This document shows, in pieces, positions 1 through 6,823 of a stretch of DNA of 11,965 nt. The notes under the pieces are model-generated. The model did not search any database. It had not been told where the DNA came from and saw nothing but the letters and a program-made list of their open reading frames with translations. Position 1 is the first letter of the stretch. Every line of letters begins with the position of its first letter. Source of the stretch: Bacteroidales bacterium (GTDB lineage: Bacteria; Bacteroidota; Bacteroidia; Bacteroidales; Tenuifilaceae); contig WBUV01000053.1 in assembly GCA_008933525.1 (NCBI GenBank), positions 1 to 11,965 of the forward strand. The letters are read 5' to 3'. A program made the position numbers and the translations under genes.

Positions 1-1150
<1,150 letters not shown>

Positions 1151-1220
1151 TAAATGAATAAAAGCAAATACACACAAAGCACTAAACACAATCAACCAAA
1201 AACTTTAAATATTGTAAACT

Positions 1221-3170
1221 CTAATCGAGTTGGTCTATAAGTTTAATTTTTTCCTCTAAAAGAACAATTTCCTCTTTGGCCTTTTTAATCTTGCGCTCAA
1301 CCTCCTGGATCATCGATTCAGCATTTTTGGTGCGAGCAAAGAACCCGATGTTATTCTCCCAAAGTGCAATGTCGTTCTCCAACTGACGAAGACGATTGAA
1401 GAGTTTATCGCGTTCGTTCCTCAATTTATTCTCCTGACGTGCATTGCCGTGAGCGCCATCAATTTTAGATTTGAAACGCAATAGGTTACGCTTGCTTTCC
1501 TCAATATTCAACTGCTCAAAGTGTTTATTGATAGCCGCTCTATATCGCTTCTGGATATCTTCCTTATGTTTAATTGGTACAAACCCAATTTCCGCCCAAC
1601 GGCGCTGAAAATCCTTTAAAGCATTAAGATTTGCCTCAACATCCTCTGAAATTACAAAGGCTTCAATATCTGCAATTAAGGCCTCTTTTGCCTTAAGATT
1701 ATTGTCGTAACTATTGTCTACTTTCGAAAAATGTTGTGATTTTTGATTGAAGAAGTAATCGCAAGCAGCACGGAATCGTTTCCAAAGTTCCTCGGAATGC
1801 TTACGTGGAACTGGACCAATCTCTTTCCAGCGTTTCTGTAGGTTGATTAAATCTTCAGTGGTTTTCTTCCATTCATTGCTATCCTTCAACGACTCAGCCT
1901 GAATGCAAAGTTCAGTCTTTAGCTGAAGGTTATTTTGCTGTAATTCGCGAGCATCAACGTAGAATTCGCGCTTATGTCCAAAGAATGCATCGCAAGCAGT
2001 ACGGAAACGCTCGTAAATTTTGTTGTTATCCTTTTTAGGAGCAAAGCCAATGGTTTTCCATACCTTCTGCAGCTCTATCATCTCCTTGGAGCGCTGATTC
2101 CAATCCTTGTTGCCCTTGATAACCATTGATGCCAGTTCTTCGGCTTTTTCGCAAAGCAAAGTTTTAGCATCAAGATTTTTCTTCTGTTCGTCGCGTAATC
2201 CTTCGAAATGCTCCTGATGTTTCTTGTTGATTTTACCAGTTGCCTCCTTGAAACGCTCCCAAATCTCGTTTTGATTTTCGCGAGGAACGGGTCCTATCTC
2301 ACGCCATTGCTCATGAAATTTTTGAAGTTTCTTAAAGGCATTTACTACAGATGGCTCCAGGAGTAATTCCTCTGTTTTTTCACAAAGGCTAATCTTTTCC
2401 TCAAGGTTTTTCTTAAGGTCCAGATCGCGCAGCTCCTTATTTATTTTGATGAAATCGTAGAAGTTCTGAACATGGTGATGGTAGTTTTCCCACAAGTCGT
2501 TTAGGTTTGCCTGTGGAATTGGCCCAATCTCTCTGAATTTTTGTTGAAGTTGGCGGAACTCCTGGAATGTGCGGTTTACATCCTCAGAGTTATTCACCAA
2601 CTCTTTAATCTGCTCAATGATTTGAAGTTTTTGCTCCAAATTATGCTGTTTTTGCTGCTCAATATCGTGATTGTACTTGGTGCGCTCGTCGCGGTAAATC
2701 TTAAGCAGCTCTTTAATTTGAATCTCTGCATTATCTTCAGCCGCTACAAATTGTGCAATATCTCCACCCGCCTCAACAAAAGACTTACGTTGGCGTTCAA
2801 CATCGGCCTTGTGCTTTCGGTAGAATATGCTCTTAATACTTTCAATCTCAGCCTTTATTTTATAGATAGGCTTTTCGTCGAATAGTTGCTTAAGAGTTTG
2901 TACCAACTCTTCTTTCGATAGGTTTGAGAAATCGATGTTTAATTTTTCGCCCTCTTCTTCGTCGATGTTCGATTCATCATCCTCCTCATCGTCGGTCATT
3001 GGTTCTTCTTCAAGGTCGATTGGTTGTAAAGTCACATCAATTTCTTCGTCGTCAACGTGCGATGCTTTTGCTTGTTCTGCCAAGCCCTCGCTTTCGGTGG
3101 AAGTAGCCCTCGTATCTTCAGCATTGCTGAAGTTCTGATCCATAGGATCATTCAGATCGTTAGTGTTCAT
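1221..3170 (-). CDS. DUF349 repeat protein, five repeats
   Basis: This is a 649-residue soluble protein with no signal peptide or membrane segment. Residues 40-75 form a very acidic, probably disordered stretch of Asp and Glu. Five DUF349 units follow, each marked by a core of the type W-x-E-I-G-P-V-P at about 212, 289, 371, 448 and 525, and each continuing into an (L/I)(W/Y)-x-R-(F/Y)-(R/K) helix. The spacing between cores is 77, 82, 77 and 77 residues. A C-E-K-(T/A)-E-E-L helix recurs in phase at 263 and 340, with a related copy at 422. Residues 585-648 are charged and heptad-like, probably a coiled coil. DUF349 proteins are widespread in Bacteroidota and Proteobacteria. To my knowledge their molecular role is not firmly established; a role in nucleic-acid or ribosome-associated processes is only a guess. 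The start at 3170 is the first ATG of the frame. pyrG lies 138 bp downstream and could be co-transcribed. Confidence 0.93.
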   Translation of the reverse strand: MNTNDLNDPMDQNFSNAEDTRATSTESEGLAEQAKASHVDDEEIDVTLQPIDLEEEPMTDDEEDDESNIDEEEGEKLNIDFSNLSKEELVQTLKQLFDEKPIYKIKAEIESIKSIFYRKHKADVERQRKSFVEAGGDIAQFVAAEDNAEIQIKELLKIYRDERTKYNHDIEQQKQHNLEQKLQIIEQIKELVNNSEDVNRTFQEFRQLQQKFREIGPIPQANLNDLWENYHHHVQNFYDFIKINKELRDLDLKKNLEEKISLCEKTEELLLEPSVVNAFKKLQKFHEQWREIGPVPRENQNEIWERFKEATGKINKKHQEHFEGLRDEQKKNLDAKTLLCEKAEELASMVIKGNKDWNQRSKEMIELQKVWKTIGFAPKKDNNKIYERFRTACDAFFGHKREFYVDARELQQNNLQLKTELCIQAESLKDSNEWKKTTEDLINLQKRWKEIGPVPRKHSEELWKRFRAACDYFFNQKSQHFSKVDNSYDNNLKAKEALIADIEAFVISEDVEANLNALKDFQRRWAEIGFVPIKHKEDIQKRYRAAINKHFEQLNIEESKRNLLRFKSKIDGAHGNARQENKLRNERDKLFNRLRQLENDIALWENNIGFFARTKNAESMIQEVERKIKKAKEEIVLLEEKIKLIDQLD

Positions 3171-3208
3171 AAAATTTAAATTATCAGTAACACAGTAAAA
3201 TAGCCCAA

Positions 3209-3226
3209 AAAATTCAACTGAATTTT
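3209..3226. promoter_or_regulatory. 18-bp palindrome upstream of the DUF349 gene
   Basis: AAAATTCA and TGAATTTT form perfect 8-bp arms around a 2-bp centre, 39-56 bp ahead of the DUF349 start codon. Read on the minus strand, it could also fold as a weak AT-only stem with an AGTT loop followed by extra T residues. A protein-binding site in double-stranded DNA seems likelier than a terminator because the stem has so little GC. It is the first of two adjacent palindromes in this leader. Its function is inferred from position only. Confidence 0.35.
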
Positions 3227-3239
3227 GCTCACGAAAATA

Positions 3240-3258
3240 AGCATTATAGAGTAATGCT
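3240..3258. promoter_or_regulatory. 19-bp inverted repeat upstream of the DUF349 gene
   Basis: AGCATTA and TAATGCT are perfect 7-bp arms separated by TAGAG, 70-88 bp upstream of the DUF349 start. Together with the palindrome at 3209-3226 it makes two dyads whose centres are about 31 bp apart, roughly three helical turns. It could be an operator or an RNA hairpin in the leader. No T-tract follows on either strand, so it is not a typical terminator. Confidence 0.35.
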
Positions 3259-3370
3259 CAAATTATTTAACGTAAAAGTATTCTGAAAGTGTTGAAATTT
3301 ATATTGATTAAAAGGAAGAAACATGGATTTATGCTGTTGGTTGACGATTTCTCATTTTTAGGAATATTAG

Positions 3371-3436
3371 GAAGTTAAAAGAATCTAGAGGAAGTTGAAG
3401 AAATTTCGAAGAAGTTAGATTTTGAAGAAAGAAGTT
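3371..3436 (+). repeat. GAAGTT array with exact 20-bp period (four copies)
   Basis: GAAGTT occurs at 3371, 3391, 3411 and 3431, exactly 20 bp apart. The 14 bp between copies differ in sequence but stay purine-rich, with GAAGAA-type words. The array lies in the 428-bp gap between the DUF349 gene and the Hsp20 terminator, upstream of the DUF349 gene on its template. The rest of this gap holds only the two palindromes above, the terminator at 3461-3492 and plain AT-rich sequence. A period of 20 bp is close to two helical turns, so the copies would lie on one face of the DNA. This suits a protein-binding array, but decay of a tandem duplication would give the same spacing. Confidence 0.5.
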
Positions 3437-3460
3437 ACTGCGATTTAAGGGATATAGGTA

Positions 3461-3492
3461 AAAAAAACGTGAGCCAAAACTCGACTCACGTT
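3461..3492 (-). terminator. Rho-independent terminator of the Hsp20 gene
   Basis: On the minus strand, AACGTGAG and CTCACGTT form a perfect 8-bp stem (arms at 3485-3492 and 3466-3473) around an 11-nt loop, followed by a run of T residues (A-run at 3461-3467 on the plus strand). It lies about 107 bp beyond the Hsp20 stop codon, in the right orientation for that gene. The plus strand has no T-tract after the stem, so it should act in one direction only. A long 3' untranslated region (3493-3598) lies between the stop codon and the stem. Confidence 0.8.
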
Positions 3493-3598
3493 CAAACCAA
3501 ACCTTAACCTAATCAAAAACTATTGCAAAATGTTTGTTTACAGAATAAGCCTGATTGACTGTACTCCATTGCTCAATACATCCAACACTCCTACTGTG

Positions 3599-4036
3599 TT
3601 AGCTAATGCTAATTGACCTTGGCTGTTGGGGCTTAGCCTCTTCCTTTTTGTATAGAGTAATGGTTAAAATTCCGTTCTCGTAACGAGCATCTATCTTGTT
3701 AATATCGATTGTTTTACCAACTACAAAACTTCTCTCAAATGAGCCGCTATAGAACTCGCAACGAGTAAAGTTTTCGCCTTCGACCTTGTTTTGCTCTTTC
3801 TCGACCGAAATCTTTAGAACTTCGTTCTCGATATTTACCTTGAAATCATCCTTTGAATAACCAGGTGCAGCAACCTCAATGCGATAGCGCTCTGGTTCTT
3901 CAATAATATTTACTGCAGGATAATTTCTGTTCACTTCATTCATATTGTTCGAAGTTCTGAAGAAGTTGTTCAAATCAAATCCGTTGTACCTCCTAGAGGT
4001 TAACATTTCAGGATTATAGAAACGTACTAGTGTCAT
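3599..4036 (-). CDS. hsp20: Small heat-shock protein, Hsp20 / alpha-crystallin family
   Basis: This is a 145-residue cytosolic ATP-independent holdase chaperone that binds unfolding proteins during stress. The alpha-crystallin domain runs from about 40 to 130: it opens with YPAVNIIEEPERYRIEVAAPGY, contains the SFERSFVVG strand (99-107), and closes with the family signature NGILTITLYKK (121-131). The C-terminal tail carries the I-x-I motif, Ile142-Ser-Ile144, used for oligomer assembly in this family. Length and layout are normal for bacterial members. The start at 4036 gives the usual short hydrophobic/aromatic N-terminal arm (LVRFYNPE). The gene stands alone: it has its own terminator at 3461-3492 and diverges from trmD, so it is a single-gene transcript. 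No CIRCE element is visible upstream. Three TGACA words and a short dyad lie in the shared upstream region and are candidates for heat-shock control. Confidence 0.96.
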   Translation of the reverse strand: MTLVRFYNPEMLTSRRYNGFDLNNFFRTSNNMNEVNRNYPAVNIIEEPERYRIEVAAPGYSKDDFKVNIENEVLKISVEKEQNKVEGENFTRCEFYSGSFERSFVVGKTIDINKIDARYENGILTITLYKKEEAKPQQPRSISIS

Positions 4037-4119
4037 AGCTTTTTATTTTTATTGATTAATAATTTCGTTGTTTTAACTTTTCTGATCGAATTTTATACCA
4101 AACCACAAAATAAGCCATT

Positions 4120-4157
4120 ATGACATAGCTAGAGAGCTGTGTGAGACAAAATGACAT
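4120..4157. promoter_or_regulatory. Candidate control region of hsp20: ATGACAT repeats and a dyad
   Basis: ATGACAT occurs at 4120-4126 and again at 4151-4157, 31 bp apart, and a further TGACA lies at 4212-4216. Between the two full copies is an imperfect dyad, CATAGCT-AGAG-AGCTGTG (4124-4141), with one mismatch. All are 85-180 bp upstream of the Hsp20 start codon, in the region shared with divergent trmD. The sequence is unlike CIRCE. The best match to the Bacteroidota -7 box for hsp20 is TTATTTTG on the minus strand at 4106-4113, one base off TAnnTTTG. A regulatory role is inferred from repetition and position only. Confidence 0.3.
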
Positions 4158-4222
4158 GGAATAGTTTATGGGAAGAATTTTAAACAACTATTTATCAGAT
4201 AGATAAAGGCATGACACATTCT

Positions 4223-4268
4223 GTTAACTTCCTGCTTCCATCTTCCATCTTCAAACTTCCCACTTTTT
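4223..4268 (-). repeat. Purine-rich intergenic repeat tract, copy C
   Basis: The minus strand reads AAAAAGTGGGAAGTTTGAAG, then two ATGGAAG units, then CAGGAAGTTAAC. It has the same word set (GGAAGTT, TGAAG, TGGAAG) as the tracts at 1119-1150 and 3371-3436. It lies immediately upstream of the trmD promoter and partly fills the place where a -33 box would be expected. No coding potential is seen. Confidence 0.4.
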
Positions 4269-4272
4269 AAAC

Positions 4273-4280
4273 TACCTTTG
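4273..4280 (+). promoter_or_regulatory. Promoter -7 box of trmD
   Basis: TACCTTTG is an exact match to the Bacteroidota primary-sigma -7 element TAnnTTTG, and is followed by CA as is common at such promoters. The start codon at 4302 is 21 bp further on, implying a very short leader. No TTTG is found 19-21 bp upstream, so the -33 element is weak or missing. Confidence 0.65.
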
Positions 4281-4301
4281 CACCAGAATAAATAACCAAG
4301 A

Positions 4302-4979
4302 ATGAGAATTGATATTATCACCGTACTGCCAGAATTGCTTGAGAGTCCGCTAGGGCATTCCATCATAAATCGTGCGCAGAAAAAGGAACTTGTGGAAATT
4401 AAACTCCACCATTTACGCGATTTTACACACAACAAGCACCGCACAGTTGACGATTATGCTTTTGGCCCCGATGCAGGAATGGTTTTAAAGGTTGAGCCTA
4501 TTTTTGAGGCCATTGAGAAACTAAAATCGGAACGCGAGTACGATGAGATTATATACACTTCGCCCGATGGCGAGCCCATGACCCAAAAACTGGCCAATCA
4601 TCTTAGTACTAAAAAGAATATACTCATACTCTGCGGCCATTATAAAGGAGTAGACCATAGGGTTCGCGAACATCTCGTTACCCGTGAAATTTCAATAGGT
4701 GACTACGTCCTCTCTGGAGGAGAACTTGCTGCCGCAATTATTGTAGATAGCGTTGTACGTTTAGTTCCAGGAGTTCTTTCCGACGAAACATCAGCTTTAA
4801 CTGATTCTTTTCAAGATGGATTGCTTGCACCGCCAGTTTACACCCGTCCAGCCGAGTTCAATGGATGGAAAGTTCCGGAAATACTTCTCTCAGGGAATTT
4901 CAAAGAAATTGAGAAATGGCAAATGGAGCAGGCCGTTGAACGTACTAAAAAATTAAGGCCGGGATTATTGGAAGAGTAG
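4302..4979 (+). CDS. trmD: tRNA (guanine-37-N1)-methyltransferase
   Basis: TrmD methylates N1 of G37 next to the anticodon, using S-adenosylmethionine, and so prevents +1 frameshifting. It acts as a cytosolic dimer. At 225 residues it is near the family norm (E. coli has 255, with a longer tail). The SPOUT trefoil-knot motifs are clear: [17 protein letters not shown] (107-123), [17 protein letters not shown] (131-147) and [20 protein letters not shown] (180-199). Arg153 and Asp168 (in LTDSF) match the catalytic Arg154 and Asp169 of E. coli. Two positions are unusual against E. coli: the glycine-rich GGGPGM loop reads GPDAGM (55-60), and the knot CGRYEG reads CGHYKG, placing Lys115 where E. 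coli has Glu116. The gene is monocistronic here, without the rpsP-rimM-rplS neighbours seen in many bacteria, and has its own promoter. Confidence 0.97.
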   Translation: MRIDIITVLPELLESPLGHSIINRAQKKELVEIKLHHLRDFTHNKHRTVDDYAFGPDAGMVLKVEPIFEAIEKLKSEREYDEIIYTSPDGEPMTQKLANHLSTKKNILILCGHYKGVDHRVREHLVTREISIGDYVLSGGELAAAIIVDSVVRLVPGVLSDETSALTDSFQDGLLAPPVYTRPAEFNGWKVPEILLSGNFKEIEKWQMEQAVERTKKLRPGLLEE

Positions 4980-5015
4980 TTTTGTAGATATTTTAATTTC
5001 GACTAGGATAATTCA

Positions 5016-5534
5016 CTAGTTTATTCCATAGCCATATTCCTCATTAATACAGTCGATTCCTTGAATATCGATTTGCTCAAATTGACTTGAATCTATATTC
5101 ACTCTCCATGCTCGCTGCATATTTTTAAAAATGTACGCATTAGGATCGTCGATATTGTAAATGGCAAATATAGTAGGATCAATTTCGCCATTCATTCTGC
5201 ACGATCCAAAATTAATGGCTTGATTGCTTTCAATGCCTTCTATCTCTATAATGTTTAATAGTTGAAAAATTGGTCTACCTTCAACATGTCTTACCGTTTT
5301 TTCTAGGGCGACAATAATTAAGTTTTCTTTTTGATACATTGCTAAGCTGTATTCCTTCTGTTCTGGTAAGTCTAAAACAATTCCAAATTTTTCCTCAAAA
5401 TCTTTAAAGAATTCAAACTCTTTTAAGGTTTTATACTCCTTACCTATATAATCATTAGGTTTTGGTAAGTTGGAATTGCAATTCGCAATAAATAACGTAA
5501 TTGTTAGAACTTCTAGGAATATTATTGGTTTCAT
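5016..5534 (-). CDS. Putative lipoprotein of unknown function
   Basis: This 172-residue protein is not recognised as a member of any family. The N-terminus is a short hydrophobic segment ending in LFIANC, with Cys19 as a plausible lipidation site. Asn at -1 and Glu8 within the hydrophobic stretch make it an imperfect lipobox, though Bacteroidota tolerate variation. The next residues, NSNLPKPND, resemble a flexible linker. The mature part is a mixed alpha/beta domain with FKDFEEKFG (43-51), an IIVALEKTVRHVEGRPIFQ strand-rich region (73-91) and two further cysteines, at 112 and 162. It is convergent with trmD, with only 36 bp between the stop codons and no obvious terminator. A promoter candidate lies upstream at 5570-5577. 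An inner- or outer-membrane-anchored periplasmic location is inferred from the signal only. Confidence 0.75.
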   Translation of the reverse strand: MKPIIFLEVLTITLFIANCNSNLPKPNDYIGKEYKTLKEFEFFKDFEEKFGIVLDLPEQKEYSLAMYQKENLIIVALEKTVRHVEGRPIFQLLNIIEIEGIESNQAINFGSCRMNGEIDPTIFAIYNIDDPNAYIFKNMQRAWRVNIDSSQFEQIDIQGIDCINEEYGYGIN

Positions 5535-5566
5535 AATTATAGATTATATATACAAACCAAAAGCAA

Positions 5567-5583
5567 TTACAAATATATTGTAA
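5567..5583 (-). promoter_or_regulatory. Promoter -7 box overlapped by an inverted repeat, lipoprotein gene
   Basis: TATATTTG on the minus strand (5570-5577) matches the Bacteroidota TAnnTTTG element exactly and lies about 36 bp ahead of the lipoprotein start codon. It is embedded in a perfect 6-bp inverted repeat, TTACAA-ATATA-TTGTAA, at 5567-5583. That arrangement would suit an operator that blocks the promoter, but AT-rich DNA gives such dyads by chance. No convincing -33 TTTG is seen at the right distance. Confidence 0.4.
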
Positions 5584-5608
5584 ACGAAGGTCAAAAAGGC
5601 AAGTGTTA

Positions 5609-6823
5609 CTACAAAGATTGAATATATGCAGCAGGCGAATCTAACACATGAATTCGATCTGTTGCATTTTCTTTGATTGTCGTATTATCGAGTAAAACAT
5701 CAACTACTTCGTTAGTGATATTGGCAGGAACGCTAATTGCGCTTCGAATTAACGATAAAGGTACATCTGATTCCTTTTCATTAAGTTGAGGGACAATTCT
5801 GGAAGTTACCGCTCCGGTTGCTCCAACTTGCAAGCAGGCTTCCCTTAATACGTCAATTCTTTCTTCGTCCGATACTATCGAAATTTCGCAGTTATCCTGG
5901 GGAAGTATTGAACTGTTGACTTTATTTTCTTCAATTTCAGCATCCAATCGTTTTCTCCAGTTTGTTCCGGCCTTAAGTTGGTCTATGGCAGCAATAATTT
6001 GCTCTATACTAGCGGCGTATTTTTGTTTACCAATTCTTAGTCGGGTATCAATAAATCCAAAGGAAACAGGTGTATGGTATATAAAGCCACGGCCAGGTTT
6101 ATCTAGTCGTCCTTGTTCAATAAGTAGTCGGATTATACTGTTGGAATCCTGCTCGGGCATAATTAAATGTACGATTTCTTTTTCGGGTGGAATAGTAATT
6201 CTTATCAATCCTAACTGATCGCGTATGTCGTTTCCTGTACCCGAGGTGATTAATGGAACGCAAACTCCCAGTTCAAGAGCAATTTTTGCCAACATTTCGC
6301 CACTCCCAGGGTTGGATAAAACACATATTACGTAGGCTAGGTTGTTTAAAATTGTAAGATCGTGTGTTCCCATATCTAAGTTTACCATTGCGCCTAAATT
6401 TGGCGCAGGTGGTTCTTTGCTAAACTCCATTAAATCTTGTGAAAAAATTGTACCACGACCGGGTATGTATAGTTCTGCATACTCAATTAGTGCTTCAATA
6501 ACAGAGTATGAGCTTTCGCGAGGAACTGTAAATCTAAATATTACGACGGGCGAACTTTGTAGTTGCTTAATATCGCCGGGTAACCCTAAGGAACGTGGTT
6601 TTATGAATTCGCGAACAGTTCTGCCACTTTCGGTGTATGCTGTTATTCCTATTTTTTGTAAGAAATAGGTAACCTTATCGCTTAATAATTGGTTGATAAT
6701 GCATGTTATTCTGCTTACTCTATGAGGAGTATAAATGCCTTTCGCCATTTGTGTTCTCCATACTGTTCTTGAGGGAGAGAACACTTTCTCTTTGGTTGTA
6801 TTTTCGCTACTCATTTGCATCAT
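5609..6823 (-). CDS. Multi-domain PII-like protein, partner of the DUF1538 transporter
   Basis: This is a cytosolic protein of up to 404 residues with no signal peptide or membrane segment. It appears to hold three PII-like (ferredoxin-fold) modules. Module 2 (about 162-256) is the clearest: TSGTG (193-197), EKEIVHLIMP and KPGRGFIY (242-249). Module 1 (about 35-133) ends in IPGRGTIF (120-127). Residues 95-127 and 217-249 align without gaps at 14 identities in 33. Module 3 (about 312-402) is divergent: ISIVSDEERIDVLREACLQV, SAISVPANITNEVVDVLL and DRIHVLDSPAAYI, without PGRG. PII proteins are normally homotrimers of about 110 residues that sense ATP/ADP and 2-oxoglutarate or bicarbonate and gate transporters. 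The gene overlaps the DUF1538 stop codon, so control of that transporter is the natural inference. The start is uncertain: ATG at 6814 (Met4) has AAAGGA about 8 nt upstream and gives an ATGAGTAG overlap, which looks better than 6823. Confidence 0.85.
   Translation of the reverse strand: MMQMSSENTTKEKVFSPSRTVWRTQMAKGIYTPHRVSRITCIINQLLSDKVTYFLQKIGITAYTESGRTVREFIKPRSLGLPGDIKQLQSSPVVIFRFTVPRESSYSVIEALIEYAELYIPGRGTIFSQDLMEFSKEPPAPNLGAMVNLDMGTHDLTILNNLAYVICVLSNPGSGEMLAKIALELGVCVPLITSGTGNDIRDQLGLIRITIPPEKEIVHLIMPEQDSNSIIRLLIEQGRLDKPGRGFIYHTPVSFGFIDTRLRIGKQKYAASIEQIIAAIDQLKAGTNWRKRLDAEIEENKVNSSILPQDNCEISIVSDEERIDVLREACLQVGATGAVTSRIVPQLNEKESDVPLSLIRSAISVPANITNEVVDVLLDNTTIKENATDRIHVLDSPAAYIQSL

Noticed and set aside
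2541..2885. A 114-codon plus-strand ORF that looks hydrophobic
   Set aside because: It is antisense to the DUF349 coding region. Leu-rich translations are the usual complement of Glu/Lys-rich coiled-coil codons.
3371..3436. The periodic GAAGTT array as a CRISPR array or a plasmid-type origin
   Set aside because: The repeats are only 6 bp, the spacers are too short for CRISPR, and no cas gene, rep gene or DnaA-box cluster is nearby.
3584..3600. A small inverted repeat, AACAC-TCCTACT-GTGTT, at the hsp20 stop codon
   Set aside because: The 5-bp stem is weak, has no T-tract and overlaps the stop codon. The real terminator is at 3461-3492.
3529..3615. A 28-codon plus-strand ORF starting MFVYRISLIDC
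   Set aside because: It runs through the 3' untranslated region of hsp20 and over its stop codon, with no convincing promoter. Chance cannot be excluded.
4166..4444. A 92-codon minus-strand ORF across the trmD start
   Set aside because: It overlaps conserved trmD codons and its own promoter region, and has no family resemblance.
4980..5015. A bidirectional terminator between trmD and the convergent lipoprotein gene
   Set aside because: The 36-bp gap is AT-rich but contains no stem of useful length, so no call was made.
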